A stretch of 64,000 nucleotides of DNA. It comes from Zantedeschia hybrid cultivar. Lineage: Eukaryota; Streptophyta; Magnoliopsida; Alismatales; Araceae. The stretch spans positions 29,247,229-29,311,228 of the forward strand of contig JARZZO010000013.1 in the NCBI GenBank assembly GCA_030544215.1, written 5' to 3'. Numbering within the stretch: the first letter of the stretch is position 1; each line of letters starts with the position of its first letter. This document shows positions 45,159-56,089 of the stretch, one piece after another. The notes beneath the pieces were generated by a model. It was not told the origin of the DNA and did no database searches. It was given only the letters and a program-made list of their open reading frames with translations. Position numbers and translations under genes: made by a program.

Positions 45159-45746
45159 TAGCATAGTTGTTGGGCCAGTTAACTGATTGGGTTGTTACAT
45201 ATACTCAGGGTACCACCAAATTTGGATGAACCCAACCGACGAGGAGAAGATAGAGTTCATCATCAACTTAGGCATCTATCGCTATACTATGATGCCTTTT
45301 GACCTAAAGAATACAAGAGCAACTTACTAGTGCTTGGTAAATTTGATGTTCGACTCTCAATTTAGAAGAAACATAGAAGTCTACATAGACGACATGCTTC
45401 TAAAGAGCCCGAAGGCAACTGATCACCTATCCGACTTGGCATAAAACCCTCGATATGCTTAGGAGGTACAACATGAAACAAATGCCTCCAAATGCACATT
45501 TGTTGTCAAGTCGGGGAAGTTCTTGGAATTCCTAGTCACCTATGTAGACACGCTAATTTTGACATCATTTTGAGTAAATTTCATGTCATATAATAATGTC
45601 TCAAAATGGTCTGATATTTAATCATTAATTAATTTTTATTAATTTTTCTGAATTAATTATCTAAATGACATCGGTCAGACATACATAATTTAAGTTTATT
45701 AAAGAAATTCATTTTAACTCAGATTTTTAATCAAATATGAAAAAGT

Positions 45747-45958
45747 CTAAAAGATGTCGACCTGTGTAGACGCCATTTAGGATTTAATTCTTATTTTGAT
45801 TATTAATCTGATTTTTAATTAATTTATTAATAAACTAAAAGACGTCTACCATACACGACGCCATTTAGGTTTCCTAAACTAATTCTATCTCTTCTTCCTG
45901 ATGTTTATCCTTATCTTAATTAAGCTAAAAGACGTCTCCCATGAGCGACGCATTTTAG
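45747..45958 (+). repeat. Three 34-bp dyad motifs in U3 of the B LTR
   Basis: At 45747-45780, about 45836-45869 and 45925-45958, spaced 89 bp. Spacers GACCTGTGTA, TACCATACAC, TCCCATGAGC. The spacing matches that in the other three LTRs of the family. Confidence 0.85.
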
Positions 45959-46069
45959 ATAATTACAGATAATGAAGAATTAATATGTGTTTATCTGTTT
46001 GTTAATTGGATAAACTTCAAACCCTTTCATGTTAATCTATTAATAACCGCAGATGCGTGAACTTAAGCC

Positions 46070-46077
46070 TATAAATA
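46070..46077 (+). promoter_or_regulatory. LTR TATA box (element B)
   Basis: TATAAATA after TTAAGCC, 112 bp after the last dyad motif. Confidence 0.65.
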
Positions 46078-46652
46078 CCCAACCCCTTGGTCATTAAAAA
46101 GTTAGTGATGAGAGCGATAATTTAGTGAAAATTGAGCAAAGAATCTTGACGAAAGTGAAGGAGACGACGTCCAAACGCTGAAGGATCGAAGCACTGCTAC
46201 TTCCTGGAGTCTGCATCCTTTCTTCATCCGTTCTTCATCCTTTCAAGATCTATTCAAGACCAAGGCTTCCCAGGGGCTATCCAACTTAGTTCTTAATTGA
46301 TTTATGCATCCTTCTCATATTTTTATCACATTGGCATCACAATTTCATCACATCACTCCATGCAACACACACTTACTAGCATATAATTTCCAATCTATGT
46401 TTTAAGGGGTTTCAAAAACCACAAACAAGTGAGTTCATTTGTTTAGTTACATGATTAGAATTATTACTAGAATAGATACTACATCTATTTGAGTTCTTAT
46501 TATTTTTCCCTCTTTCTTTCTTTCCACTTTCTTGCAAGGTACAAAAGGAGATTAAGAAAATCAAAGAAAGAGAGAATCAACAAGGAAATCTGGATGATCC
46601 TCAAAGTCCGATAAGCATTCAAAACAAGAACAAAGTCGGAAGGACTCTCTTT

Positions 46653-46668
46653 CTTCAGCCGGCTGAAG
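46653..46668 (+). promoter_or_regulatory. 16-bp palindrome in the B LTR
   Basis: CTTCAGCCGGCTGAAG, identical to that at 18588-18603. Confidence 0.6.
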
Positions 46669-46850
46669 GAGGAGAATCAAGGACTCCAACATCTCCCAAT
46701 TCTGAAACAGATAGGCGATCAATCTTTTTTTTTGGAACTTTTTAGTTAAAAGTTTATGGCGATCACATTCACTTAGTTTTAATAGGTTTATTTGTCACAT
46801 AAACAACATAAATTTTTTTGATAATCACACCCCTAATTTGAGCACTCACA

Positions 46851-47879
46851 GCCTTTTTGGCGATCATGGTAGACCTTGGTCTCGCCATCTTTTAATCTTT
46901 ATTCTTGCTTTTATCAATCGAGCACCCACGGTGCACCACCTGTGTCTCTCGACACACCCTCACTGATCGGTGAGTTTTTAGTTTAGTTGTTATTCCCACG
47001 TGCACCACGTGCACACCCTTACAGCAAAATCTTGTCCTCCCGTTTGATTGATTGAAGAGTTGTGATTGTGATAAGAAGCATGTGTGATTGATTCAATGTT
47101 TTTGTTGTTCACATGATAAATCATCCTGTTGAAAAATTGAAATAAAAAATATTCCAATGAGCCAATTATTTACCGGTTTTATTCTGTTTGTTTGAGGAGG
47201 AATCGATCCAGAAATTCTTCCTGAAATATTGATTCTGCGACCTAAAAAGCGTCTAGGAACAGCGACGCGTTTCATACCGCGTCGCCCAACGACGACGCTT
47301 TTCAGGCCAAATTCTTTGCTGCCTGCTGCCTGAACTTCTGTGAGAAAAATAAGGTTCTGTTTGAATAGTGTCGACCAACAGCGACGCGTTTCAGGCAGTT
47401 TCTTGTTTTAATCTTCAGTTCTCAGATTTCTGATCTGCTTGCTACTACACATTACGTAATAGGCATTAGAGGCCATCCAGGCCACATGTCATACGCACTG
47501 GGGCTAACACCCCTCTTTTCTCTTAGGAACACCTTTCTTGACGTCTTCACCTCTCTCTGATTGGGTCGGTCCTTCGATCAGACTAGAGTGGTTGGAGTTA
47601 AAGACCTCCGTAAGTCCCCAAAATCAAGGTATTCCTCTTTGTTCATCGGGCTGGTTGTACAAATCAAAGTCCTGGTTAGATTTTCATAATGTTGTGAGAG
47701 AAAGCCATAGAGTATAACGGTGGAAATTGAACTGAAACTAGGATCCTACCCATTGAGTAAATTTGTGATTAACTAAATCCAAATAACCCAACAAGGAATC
47801 CCAAAATAACGTTAAACATCCACTTGATTGCTTAATCTCTGTGCAACTCGTCTGCAAATCTTTAAAAAAATCTAATATC
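46851..47879 (+). other. Leader of element B between LTR and gag
   Basis: Non-coding. Holds the palindromic stretch GTGCACCACGTGCAC near 47000, three dyad motifs (47242, 47272, 47361), and AT-rich sequence up to the gag ATG. No gene recognised. Confidence 0.6.
47242..47394 (+). repeat. Three 34-bp dyad motifs in the leader of B
   Basis: Two back to back from 47242 to about 47306 (spacers TAGGAACAGC and GCCCAACGAC) and one at 47361-47394 (spacer GACCAACAGC). They lie in the transcribed leader, unlike the U3 copies. Confidence 0.8.
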
Positions 47880-49975
47880 ATGCTACTTCGATCAGGTAGG
47901 GATTTGAGCATGGCTCCATATGCCCTAGTCAACTACGAGGGAGATGCTAATGCCCCTCTTGAGTCTGATTACCACTTTGAAAGTGGGGGAGATGCTGATG
48001 CCCCCCGTAATCTCCATTCTTGTCCAGTTCGATATGAGGGAAACCACCAAACCCCTCTTCTGTGTGCTCATGATCAATATTCTGATCTTCCTCCGCATGT
48101 GCATGCGGTTTCTAATCCTATTTTCAAGGGGGGCATGAACCCGAATGATACCTCATCCTTCGATCCCTCGGATCTAGTGAACGCTTTGGGAGTTCTTGCC
48201 TCCCGTCTGGATCCTCGATAGTTCAAGGCCATCCAGTCCATCTAAAAGGGGAAGACGTCCATGCAATCTGCCGAGCCGAATCTTGCGGCTCCTCCTGTCA
48301 TTCCTCAACCACCTCCCCATCATGCTTCATTCATTCACCAGGCCATGGAAGGCCTCCAGGTTTCGACTTCTCGGCCAGCTGGGCCACAATTGTCCTCCTC
48401 GAGGCAACCGGTCAGGCCGCTGACGCCTACTTACCAAAATGCCCTCGGGTATGGCGGAAGCTCTGCCGGACCTCAACCCTATTGTCCCCCTTGCCCCACA
48501 TACTCTAGGCAACAGGCCTATCATATACCTCCACCTCCCCCTCCTCCAGTCGAGCCGACGACTCAAGCTCTGCTCGCGAAGATGGAGGATATGGATGAGC
48601 AATTCAGTAATTTTCAGAAAATGATGGGAGTTAAAGCTGCACCAGAGATTAACCTGTCAAGTCTGCCTGTATTTCTTCTGCCGCCCTCCGAAATGCCAGT
48701 GTACCGAAAATACAACGGTACTGGCAACCCCTTCACTCATTTGAAAGAATTCATGTATGAGTCATCTTTTTGGCAAAACGACAAGAGGTCGTTGGCATTT
48801 TTGTTTAGGAAATCTCTGGAGGGACTAGCCCTCGAATGGTTCTTTTCCTTAGAGCCATCTGAAGTAGAGGATTATGGTATCGTGTCATGTGAATTTAACA
48901 ATACCAGGATAGAGTTGCCCCCTTTCTATCCATTACTGACCTGATAGCAGAAAAAATGAAACCCGACGAGGAATTCGTCAGTTTTGCTGATAGGTATAGG
49001 GGCATGGCAGAAAAAGTGAAAGATCATATATCTGAGTCAGAGCAGGTAAAGATGTTGATTTCCAATGCTACACCTCAGTTTAAGTTAGTCCTCACCCTGA
49101 ACAACTTGACCAGTATGGCAAAGCTTTATGAAAGAGCACGGTATTGCCAGAACGCTTTCAAGGATGCTACATTCTCTAGTGTCTTTGATCCTCACCGACC
49201 TAGCAGGCCTCCACCTCGGAAGCCAGCCGTGCCAAATTCTCCTAGCACGGGTCCAACCACTGAGGGCATGCTCTCCTATGAGCAGGTTAGTAGCATGAAC
49301 AACAATCAGTCCCAACAACCTCTAAGCCAGCAAGGTTACAGACCTCCGAATCAACAAGGCTATAGACCTCTGAACCAACAGGGTTACAAGCAACATCAGC
49401 CGCAGTATCACCAACCCCAGCAGCCAAACCCACAGTATCAGTAGCCTCAGTACCAGCGGCCTCAATCGCCGAACCAGCAGCCACAACAGCAGCCACAGCA
49501 GTAGCCACAACGGTAGTTATAGCACCAGCCCCCACAACAACAACAGTACCAGCCGCGCGCACCGCCGGCGTACTATAATGTACCTCCTCCTGCTGACTAT
49601 AACCAGCAGAGGAAGCCTCCAGGCCCAAAAAGGGAAAAATACCCAATGCTTCCAGAGTCCTTATCAGATATCTTCAGTGCTTTAATGGCAGCCAATACCT
49701 TGGTTTTACCAAGAGAAAAAACAGTTTGCCCCAAAATGCCGACACTTCTAAGTATTGTTATTTCCACTGACAACCTGGACACACCATAGATACTTGCTTC
49801 CAATTCCGAGATTATATCCATGATCTCAACGAACATGGAGGCATCAATTGGGAAGAAATGAAGAAGTATATATCCGCCTTGAAGGCGAGAAGACCACAAC
49901 AACAACAACAACCAAGAGCGTCGGCGCAGGCAGCGGCACCGTCAAAACATGGGAATAGTGCAGAACCCACTCCCG
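47880..49975 (+). pseudogene. gag of element B (broken)
   Basis: ATG at 47880 (MLLRSGRDLSMAPYALVN). Stops at 48219-48221 and 48243-48245, a frame break near 48920-48955, and more stops from 49442 on. Capsid-type region at 48700-49170 (YNGTGNPFTHLKEFMYESSF, then FVSFADRYRGMAEKV). A Gln-rich tail has tandem QQGYRPPN-like units (about 49325-49400). A zinc knuckle of the type C..H..GH..C lies near 49756-49795 with a stop inside. Most stops derive from CAG or CAA. This is the only near full-length Tat gag in the window. Confidence 0.87.
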
Positions 49976-51850
49976 GAGCACCAGAACTAGAATCAAGTTG
50001 CCCCTATTTTGACAAATAGCCGGTCTGAGGCTAACCGAGGGCAACAGTAGAAGATAGAGGACTCTTCCTTTATTTATTCAACGGGTCACACTCCAAGCAC
50101 CACTGAACAACCACCACGCCGCACACTCCATATACTTAAACCACAATCCGTTACCATCACACCTATACCAACACCCGCATATCACTCACCCGCTCCCATT
50201 AACCCATCACCACCACCCGCTTTCCTTAAACCCATTACCTCCCACGCCACTACGCCTCCATTAAACAACCTACCGCAAGCTAATTACGCGCCCCTCATGT
50301 CATCCAAACCACTGCTCCGCGTACCATTCCCTACATCACCTACCACCACCACCACTTACCCAAATGCCATACAAGCATCTAAACCATTACTCCGCGTACC
50401 ATTCCCCACTTCATCTGCACCGACCAATTACCCCTCCACTATCCAACCATCTAAGCCTATCATCTGTACCATGCCACCACCAAGTAACTCCGCGCCATCA
50501 CCCGCATGCCAAACCTCCGCACCATCTACATCATCCACCAACCCTACGGTGCTCAAGTTATCACCCGGCCCTTCCACTACTGAAGAACATGCACTCCGGA
50601 ATGGGAGGATCTTCAATAAGGTCTTTCCTCAATCTACAGTTAGAGACAGCCCATCACAGCTACCGGAGGAAGCGCATAATGATGAGAGTGCACCAGGTAC
50701 TCAATATGACCTACTGAAACAACTGGACAGAATACTGGCACGAATCTCTGTGCTAGAGTTGATCAAGAGATCAAAGACCCATCAGGAAGCTCTGATAGAA
50801 TATCTACAAAAAGTGATGGTCAACGAAGATGTGCCAGTAGAGAAGATCGCCGCACTACTAGTTCCTCAGGGGGATCAGCCCTCTATCTTATTTCATGCCG
50901 CGGAACTAGCACCACCAGCAACCAGGAGCATGGCTCTGAGTATTACAGTCAATATCTGCAAGAAGGCCGTAAATGCACCTCTGGTCGACACGGGGGCTTC
51001 AATTAATGTCCTACCTCCAAAGACCCTTGAGCTATGTGGTGTACCCAAAGAAAAATAGCTGCCTAGCCCTATCTCTGTAATAGCTTATGATAACTCTACC
51101 CGTTTCCCTCTGGGAATGGTCTATTTAAAAGTAAAGTTAGGCCATGTATGTCATACCGAGGTCGAATTTCACATTTTGGTAAATGATCCTTCCTTGAAGG
51201 CTATTTTGGGCCGTCCTTATATTAAAACCCTTGAGGCGATTCCCTCTACGAATCATCAGTGCCTCAAATTTCCCTACAAATGACGAATCATTAAAGTTAC
51301 GAGCATGCCGATCCTTGCTGCTGCTCACTCCTTGAATATCAAGCCAACTTCTTCACCTGGCCGACAACCTTTTCTGTCGGTATTACAGGTCTACCGTCCG
51401 GTGGCTGATACTTTAAAAGCCACCGCTCTTACTCCTTATCCACTGGATGCCATAAAGCAAGGGAAGTGCATGAGTACCCCTGGTTGGAAAATAATGATGA
51501 AGGGTGGTTATCAACCTGGAAAAGGTCTAGGCACACAATTACAAGGCAGAACCATGCCCCTCAAGGATAACCGAAGGACACCTGGAAATGGCCTGGGCTA
51601 TAGGCCAAGAAAAGTGAAGCACGACATTACTCAGTAAGAAGAAAATAAAGATGGCTGGAAGGTCTGGGAAACAATGTCAACCCCGTGTAAAGAAGGTCGA
51701 GACCCCTTAACATGGACCTTATACACACATTTCGTCAAGGGGCCCATGATCAGTCATAATAACACAGTGGTCATTACTTCATGTTTTGATCTCCATGACA
51801 TATATGGAAGAGACCTGGCCAGACATTGTTCAGAATTGCTTACATACCAG
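49976..51850 (+). pseudogene. Protease and G-patch of element B, 5' of the copia insertion (broken)
   Basis: Matches A from base 1. Pro/Ser/Thr linker with three PLLRVPFPTS-type units (50297-50430). Protease motif VDTGASINVLP near 50984-51016, then a stop at 51056-51058 (TGG to TAG). G-patch GGYQPGKGLGTQLQ near 51505-51545. Ends at 51850 in DLARHCSELLTY, where copia element 1 is inserted; it resumes at 61083. Confidence 0.87.
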
Positions 51851-52938
51851 TGTTAGTTTTAGGTGGCCTACAAGCCAATCTGACTATGTGAATCCCGTTC
51901 ATTTATTAATATAATGGCATAATATTCATTATGTGTAAATCGCATTAATTATCGTTTCATAATGAAGTCCGTGAATATGTGCTATAGTGATCAGATTATG
52001 ATGAGATCATACTAATGAGACTGATCACTTAAACACACATATTCTTAATTGTTCATAGTCGGAGGATATCCGAGAAGGACATCGGATATCCGGTTAGACT
52101 AGTACAGATTACTCCTGCTCGTATGATGAGGGTGACTGATCTCATAAGTCACTTGTGTGGAGACACTAAGGCGAATCTGTAGGTGCTCATTGGAGAATGA
52201 GTTTACTAAACTGATCCGACTGAATCGCTGGATGGTATTGTACCTCACTGTCAACCAGCTTGATTCTATTGTCGCAGTTGCGTGGATGGTCCTCGAACCT
52301 GAGACACCAAGGACACCTTGTCGGTGGACTTCTGTGCTTTGACCTTGGTTTACGAATCTCTAGCCACGGGATTCTAATACACCAAGGATTGGGTACAGTG
52401 GAATACCGTCGAAGGGAATTGGGTGTCACTAAGGAATCATTCGCTCTCGGTACTTAGAGAGAGAATGCTCTAGGAAGGATGCGCGGAAGTCCCTGGCCAG
52501 GGCGGACGATAATATCGGGAAAGGAGTTTTCCGATATTCATCAGCGGCATCCAAATCCAAGTGAGTCGACCGGTTAGGGTTTCACAGCTCACCATACCCT
52601 GAGTTGACTCGAGAGCATTGTACGAATGAAGGATTATATCCACGCGGTAACTGTCGGCGGAAAGGTTCTAAGAGTGGGTTACTTAACCCCAATACCTTCC
52701 GGGTTCATGTGGTGTTGCTTGGCACCCAACGTGATCGGAGGCCCGGTCGAATTCAATGTGCGACATCAATTCGATTGATTAATTAATTAATTAATAAAGG
52801 GTTATTAATTGATTAATAAAGCCAGTGAGGTGTCATTGGGCTTGTTGGGCTATTAACTGGACTGGTACTTGGGCCTAGAGGGTCACACGCAAATGATTCT
52901 CAAGGCGATGGATAAATAAGTGGGTTTTACATAAACCG

Positions 52939-52974
52939 GCGATTTTTATGAAAAATCGCACGGTTAGTATAAAA
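52939..52974 (+). promoter_or_regulatory. TATA box with adjacent hairpin in the copia-1 5' LTR
   Basis: Arms GCGATTTTT and AAAAATCGC around ATG, then TATAAAA nine bases further on. In the 3' LTR the arms are GGTTTTT and AAAAACC (60610-60626), and at 42102-42118 GACTTTT and AAAAGTC. Paired changes keep the stem. Confidence 0.6.
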
Positions 52975-53269
52975 CATAGCGAACGGGCTAAGCAGGCCAA
53001 GCTGCTGCTAACCCTAGCCGCCCCTCCTCTATTTCTCTCTCTCTCTGACGTCCAAACAGATCCAGATCTGGTCCGTCGCTTCTCCGAATCCCGTTCGATG
53101 GGAAATCGTCCGCGCGCTGCGGCGATCATTACGGCGACTGGCAGAGATTTCGCGGGCTTGCAAGAACGAGGAACGTGAGGATATCCATCGTGGGGAGGAT
53201 CGCGTGGACTTTGCTAGAGGCCGGGCACTTGCGCTGCTTGCGGTGTCGCACTGACGAAACCGAACGCTT

Positions 53270-53285
53270 GCGGATTCGAATCCGC
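53270..53285 (+). promoter_or_regulatory. 16-bp palindrome near the end of the copia-1 5' LTR
   Basis: GCGGATTCGAATCCGC. Same at 60939-60954. The related LTR at 41020 has GCAGATTCGAATCTGC, a paired change. Confidence 0.6.
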
Positions 53286-53409
53286 ACACGGTGAGAACTT
53301 CGATTATCCGATAATCAATTTTAGTTTTTCGAAACGGGAAAACGGATCGCTGTTTTATTTTATTTTCCACTGCGTGGGCTATTCGGAGAAACCCGAGAAA
53401 ACCCAACAG

Positions 53410-53422
53410 TGGTATCAGAGCC
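53410..53422 (+). promoter_or_regulatory. Primer-binding site of copia element 1
   Basis: TGGTATCAGAGCC, one base after the 5' LTR: the usual initiator-methionine tRNA primer site of plant copia elements. Confidence 0.92.
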
Positions 53423-54269
53423 AGGTTCCATTGTTTCTCGTCCCGTTTCGGTCTTCGAATTTAATGTTTTCATGTATTATTCCATGTGCGAATTTGATCT
53501 GTTTGCTGGATCCGTGTACATGAGATGAACACAGATATTTAAGAATAATCTGATTATTTTTATTTCTGCAAAATCGAATTTTTGGGGATATTTTGGAGTT
53601 CTTCATAAGATGATGATTTGGGGGTTTTTGGCAAGTCCGTTCTTGCTTCCCAAGCGTTGGGATGGCGAGCCGGGACTCCGGATCCCCTAGGGATAGTCCC
53701 CACTGTCCACCGTTCACCCAGACCGCCGCCAGAGTGGCCTTGAAAGGCTGTGATTTCAAGCCCTAGTTCGGTTCTGAAACCCTGAAAACCAGTTTTTTTG
53801 GTGTTTTGAGGGGCTCGGACTGTAGCCTTGGGGCCACCGCCAACAGCCCTGCCGGCACCGGGCGAGTCGCCGGCGCCGGGGGCATCGCCGGCCGGGGCCG
53901 GGGGGCCGGCCGGCGGCGGCCTGCAACCAACCCCGCCGCCGGTTGATGCAGGTTTTAGGGTTCGGCTGCTTCAAAAGGGGTGTGGGCGGGCTGGAGAAGA
54001 AAGGAGGGGACCGACTGGTCCCGAGTCGGTCCGACCGGGCCAGTCCTCCCTGGTTAACCAACAGACCATCTACTTTTCTTTCTATTCCCCATTTTATACC
54101 CTAAAACCCTAATCATCCCATTTAAAATTTAGATAAAATTTGATTTTAATTTTAAAATTCAAAACTGTTTTGAAATTTAAAGTTATTATTAAATTTTATT
54201 TGATGGGGCTTTTATTAATGGTTTCGGAATCATAATTAACAAATTGTTGTTATTATTTTGAATTATTTA
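53423..54269 (+). other. Leader of copia element 1, first part
   Basis: Non-coding; a strongly GC-rich block at 53828-53950 (GCCGGC repeats), then AT-rich sequence. The open frames over the GC block are composition effects. Confidence 0.6.
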
Positions 54270-54719
54270 TTAATTTAAAAGTTAAATTAATGATTAATTC
54301 TAATAGACTAATTTAAGTGTTAAATTAGTTATTATTAGTTAGTTGAAATTGATTATTAATTTAAGTGTCAAATTGATAGTTAATTTCGATTAAGTAATCT
54401 AATGGTTCAATTAAATGTTATTAATTATTGATTTAAAAGTTAAATTAATAATTAATATTTTTCTACTAATCTAAGAGTTAGATTAGTGGTTAACTGTTCT
54501 TTTATGTTAATTATTAATTTAATAGTTAAATTAATGATTAACACTTATTAATTATCTAGTCTAATTGTTAGATTGATAATTAATAAAGAATTAGAGTTAA
54601 TTATCAATTTATATGATAAATTAATGATTAATTTTGTTGGACTAGTCTAAAAGTTAGATTAGTTATTAATAGTCTAGTTGTTAGATTATTAATGGGGTTT
54701 AATCTAAGTGTTAGATTAT
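54270..54719 (+). repeat. Array of about twelve 21-nt hairpins in the copia-1 leader
   Basis: Starts at 54270, 54308, 54356, 54394, 54428, 54466, 54514, 54557, 54604, 54642, 54670 and 54699. Each is a 9-nt arm, 3-nt loop and 9-nt inverted arm, consensus YTAATYTAA, loop NNG, TTARATTAR. Perfect stems include TTAATTTAA/TTAAATTAA and CTAATCTAA/TTAGATTAG, so changes are matched on both sides; many other differences are G-U pairs. Spacing is 28-48 nt. The linkers are not conserved. Confidence 0.85.
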
Positions 54720-55594
54720 TAGAAGTGTTCTAATTTGTATGGAATAATATGGAATTATTAATTTGGAGTGTGTGCACATGTGATATGTATTTAATGCTTT
54801 TAAATTTTGATTTAATTGCATGTTAAGTTAATAAAATGAGTTTTCGAAATTCAAATACCAATTTTGATTGGATCCCAGCTTTTTTCAAAGCCAAAATTAT
54901 CTATTTTTGAAAACTCTTTTATTTTAGCCATGTGATGTGCTGAATCATGTGTGGGATGTTTAAAACATACCGTAGTCATGGATATGCACTTATTTAATTG
55001 TTCATGTGATGAATGATGTGTTTGTGTGGATCGTAGATGAATGATGGATGTTTATTAATTGTTAATAAATAGAGATCTGCGTATCCCTCCCTCTCTCATT
55101 CTATGATGTATTTCTACCTCCTTCTCTCTTGTGCTCGCCATAAGGCTCTCTTCTAATTACATGTAATTCTAGAATTAATGTAATATGATCGAGGCAACCA
55201 AGGAAGGAGCGAGGACGATCCACAGCTGCAACCAGGAAGGCAAAAAGATAGAGATCTGTTGCCTATGTGTTTGCAGGATATCTAATATAATTGTTGTGTT
55301 AGATTGTGTGTGTGTGTTTGACTGTTGGCTCCAGTCAAACCTACTGTGCTATCCATGACCACACTAATGAGATGTATGTGATGCATCATTTTCGTTTGAT
55401 TATGAATCAAAGCAGGTATAGTATTTAGTAAATATATATGATATATTTTTATACTATCACCTAGGAGAGACCAAGATAAAAGTTATCTAAATACTATCAG
55501 ATAAACTCTAAGCCGTAACGCGAGTAGTTAAGAACTTACCGCGTGGTCCACCATCGTTATAGTCATAGGATTCGAATCACTTTAGGCAGGTTTG
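54720..55594 (+). other. Leader of copia element 1, second part
   Basis: No coding sequence recognised. CT-rich patch near 55085-55150, a TG repeat near 55303-55317, and a degenerate CTGTGCTATCCATGACCAC copy near 55348 of the repeat that follows. Confidence 0.5.
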
Positions 55595-55895
55595 TTGTGC
55601 TATCCACAAGGTCTGCTTAATTGGGAGGAGAAACTGTGGCTATGGCATTAGATGCCTATATGATCGGGGTAGAGGAACCATGTACCTTTGTTGTGCTATC
55701 CACAAGGGCTGCATGCAAATCTATGCTCGTCGCGTAACGATGGTTAGCTTAGACCAGAATTAGTGGTTTGTTGTGCTATCCACAAGGCCATTAAATATCT
55801 GGGGACCGAAGCTATGATTCGATATTGCAAGGAGTTGCAAGTCCCATAAGTTGGGTGCTCTTTGATTGTATTACAGTTTGTTGTGCTATCCACAA
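55595..55895 (+). repeat. Four TTGTGCTATCCACAA hairpin repeats in the copia-1 leader
   Basis: At 55595-55609, 55691-55705, 55771-55785 and 55881-55895, spaced 96, 80 and 110 bp. TTGTG and CACAA arms with loop CTATC; all four cores are identical while flanking sequence differs. The same series with loop CTTTC is in copia element 2 (32373-32655) with nearly the same spacing. Confidence 0.9.
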
Positions 55896-56089
55896 GACTA
55901 TAGTGCAAGTCATTGAGATTCTGATCCCCACTAGGAGACTATCGGCGTCTCCCCTTCTGTATAACTGAGGGTTATACAGTCCGTCGAAAATTAGTGGGAG
56001 TTAAACTTGAACAAAAGACCATGTCTTGTTTTAAATTTTAATAATTGAACATCTGCTAAATAGATTTTACTTATCTCCTGTAGGGAATT

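Larger units (their letters stand above)
44568..45199 (+). mobile_element. Cassandra TRIM retrotransposon
   Basis: 632 bp: LTR 44568-44772 (TGTCACACC to TCATTACA), primer-binding site TGGTATCAAAGCC at 44776-44788 (initiator-Met tRNA type, one change), short non-coding middle, purine tract AAAGGGGGATAGAT at 44987-45000, LTR 45001-45199. Flanks CATAC and TATAC are a duplication with one change; RT sequence reads across when the element is removed. Both LTRs contain 5S rRNA-like sequence, the hallmark of Cassandra elements, which have no coding capacity. Confidence 0.93.
44548..45542 (+). pseudogene. Second old gypsy relic, RT region, split by Cassandra
   Basis: RT motif FLDAYSGYHQIWMNP spans the Cassandra insertion (44551-44567 joined to 45205 onward). 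RT continues with IEVYIDDMLLKSPKATDHL near 45375-45430 and ends at FLVTY at 45542, where element B's LTR starts. Stops interrupt it. The jump from integrase (before 44548) to mid-RT marks a junction between two copies. Confidence 0.78.
45543..46850 (+). mobile_element. 5' LTR of element B (Tat family 1)
   Basis: 1308 bp, TGTAGACACGC to GAGCACTCACA. Three dyad motifs at 45747-45958, TATA at 46070-46077, palindrome at 46653-46668. The next bases (46851 on) begin the leader; TTTTTGGCGATC at 46854 is a possible primer site, but I cannot match it to a tRNA with confidence. Confidence 0.92.
51851..53408 (+). mobile_element. 5' LTR of copia element 1
   Basis: 1558 bp, TGTTAGTTTTAGGTGGCC to AAACCCAACA. 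Contains a perfect 9-bp-stem hairpin at 52939-52959, TATAAAA at 52968-52974 and palindrome GCGGATTCGAATCCGC at 53270-53285. No coding sequence supported. Confidence 0.95.

Noticed and set aside
46851..46855. Target duplication of the LTR at 45543-46850, treated as solo
   Set aside because: Flanks ACCTA and GCCTT do not match, and gag-pol follows, so it is the 5' LTR of element B.
53756..54112. ORFs on both strands over the GC-rich copia leader
   Set aside because: Open only because of GC composition; no domain, no conservation in copia element 2.
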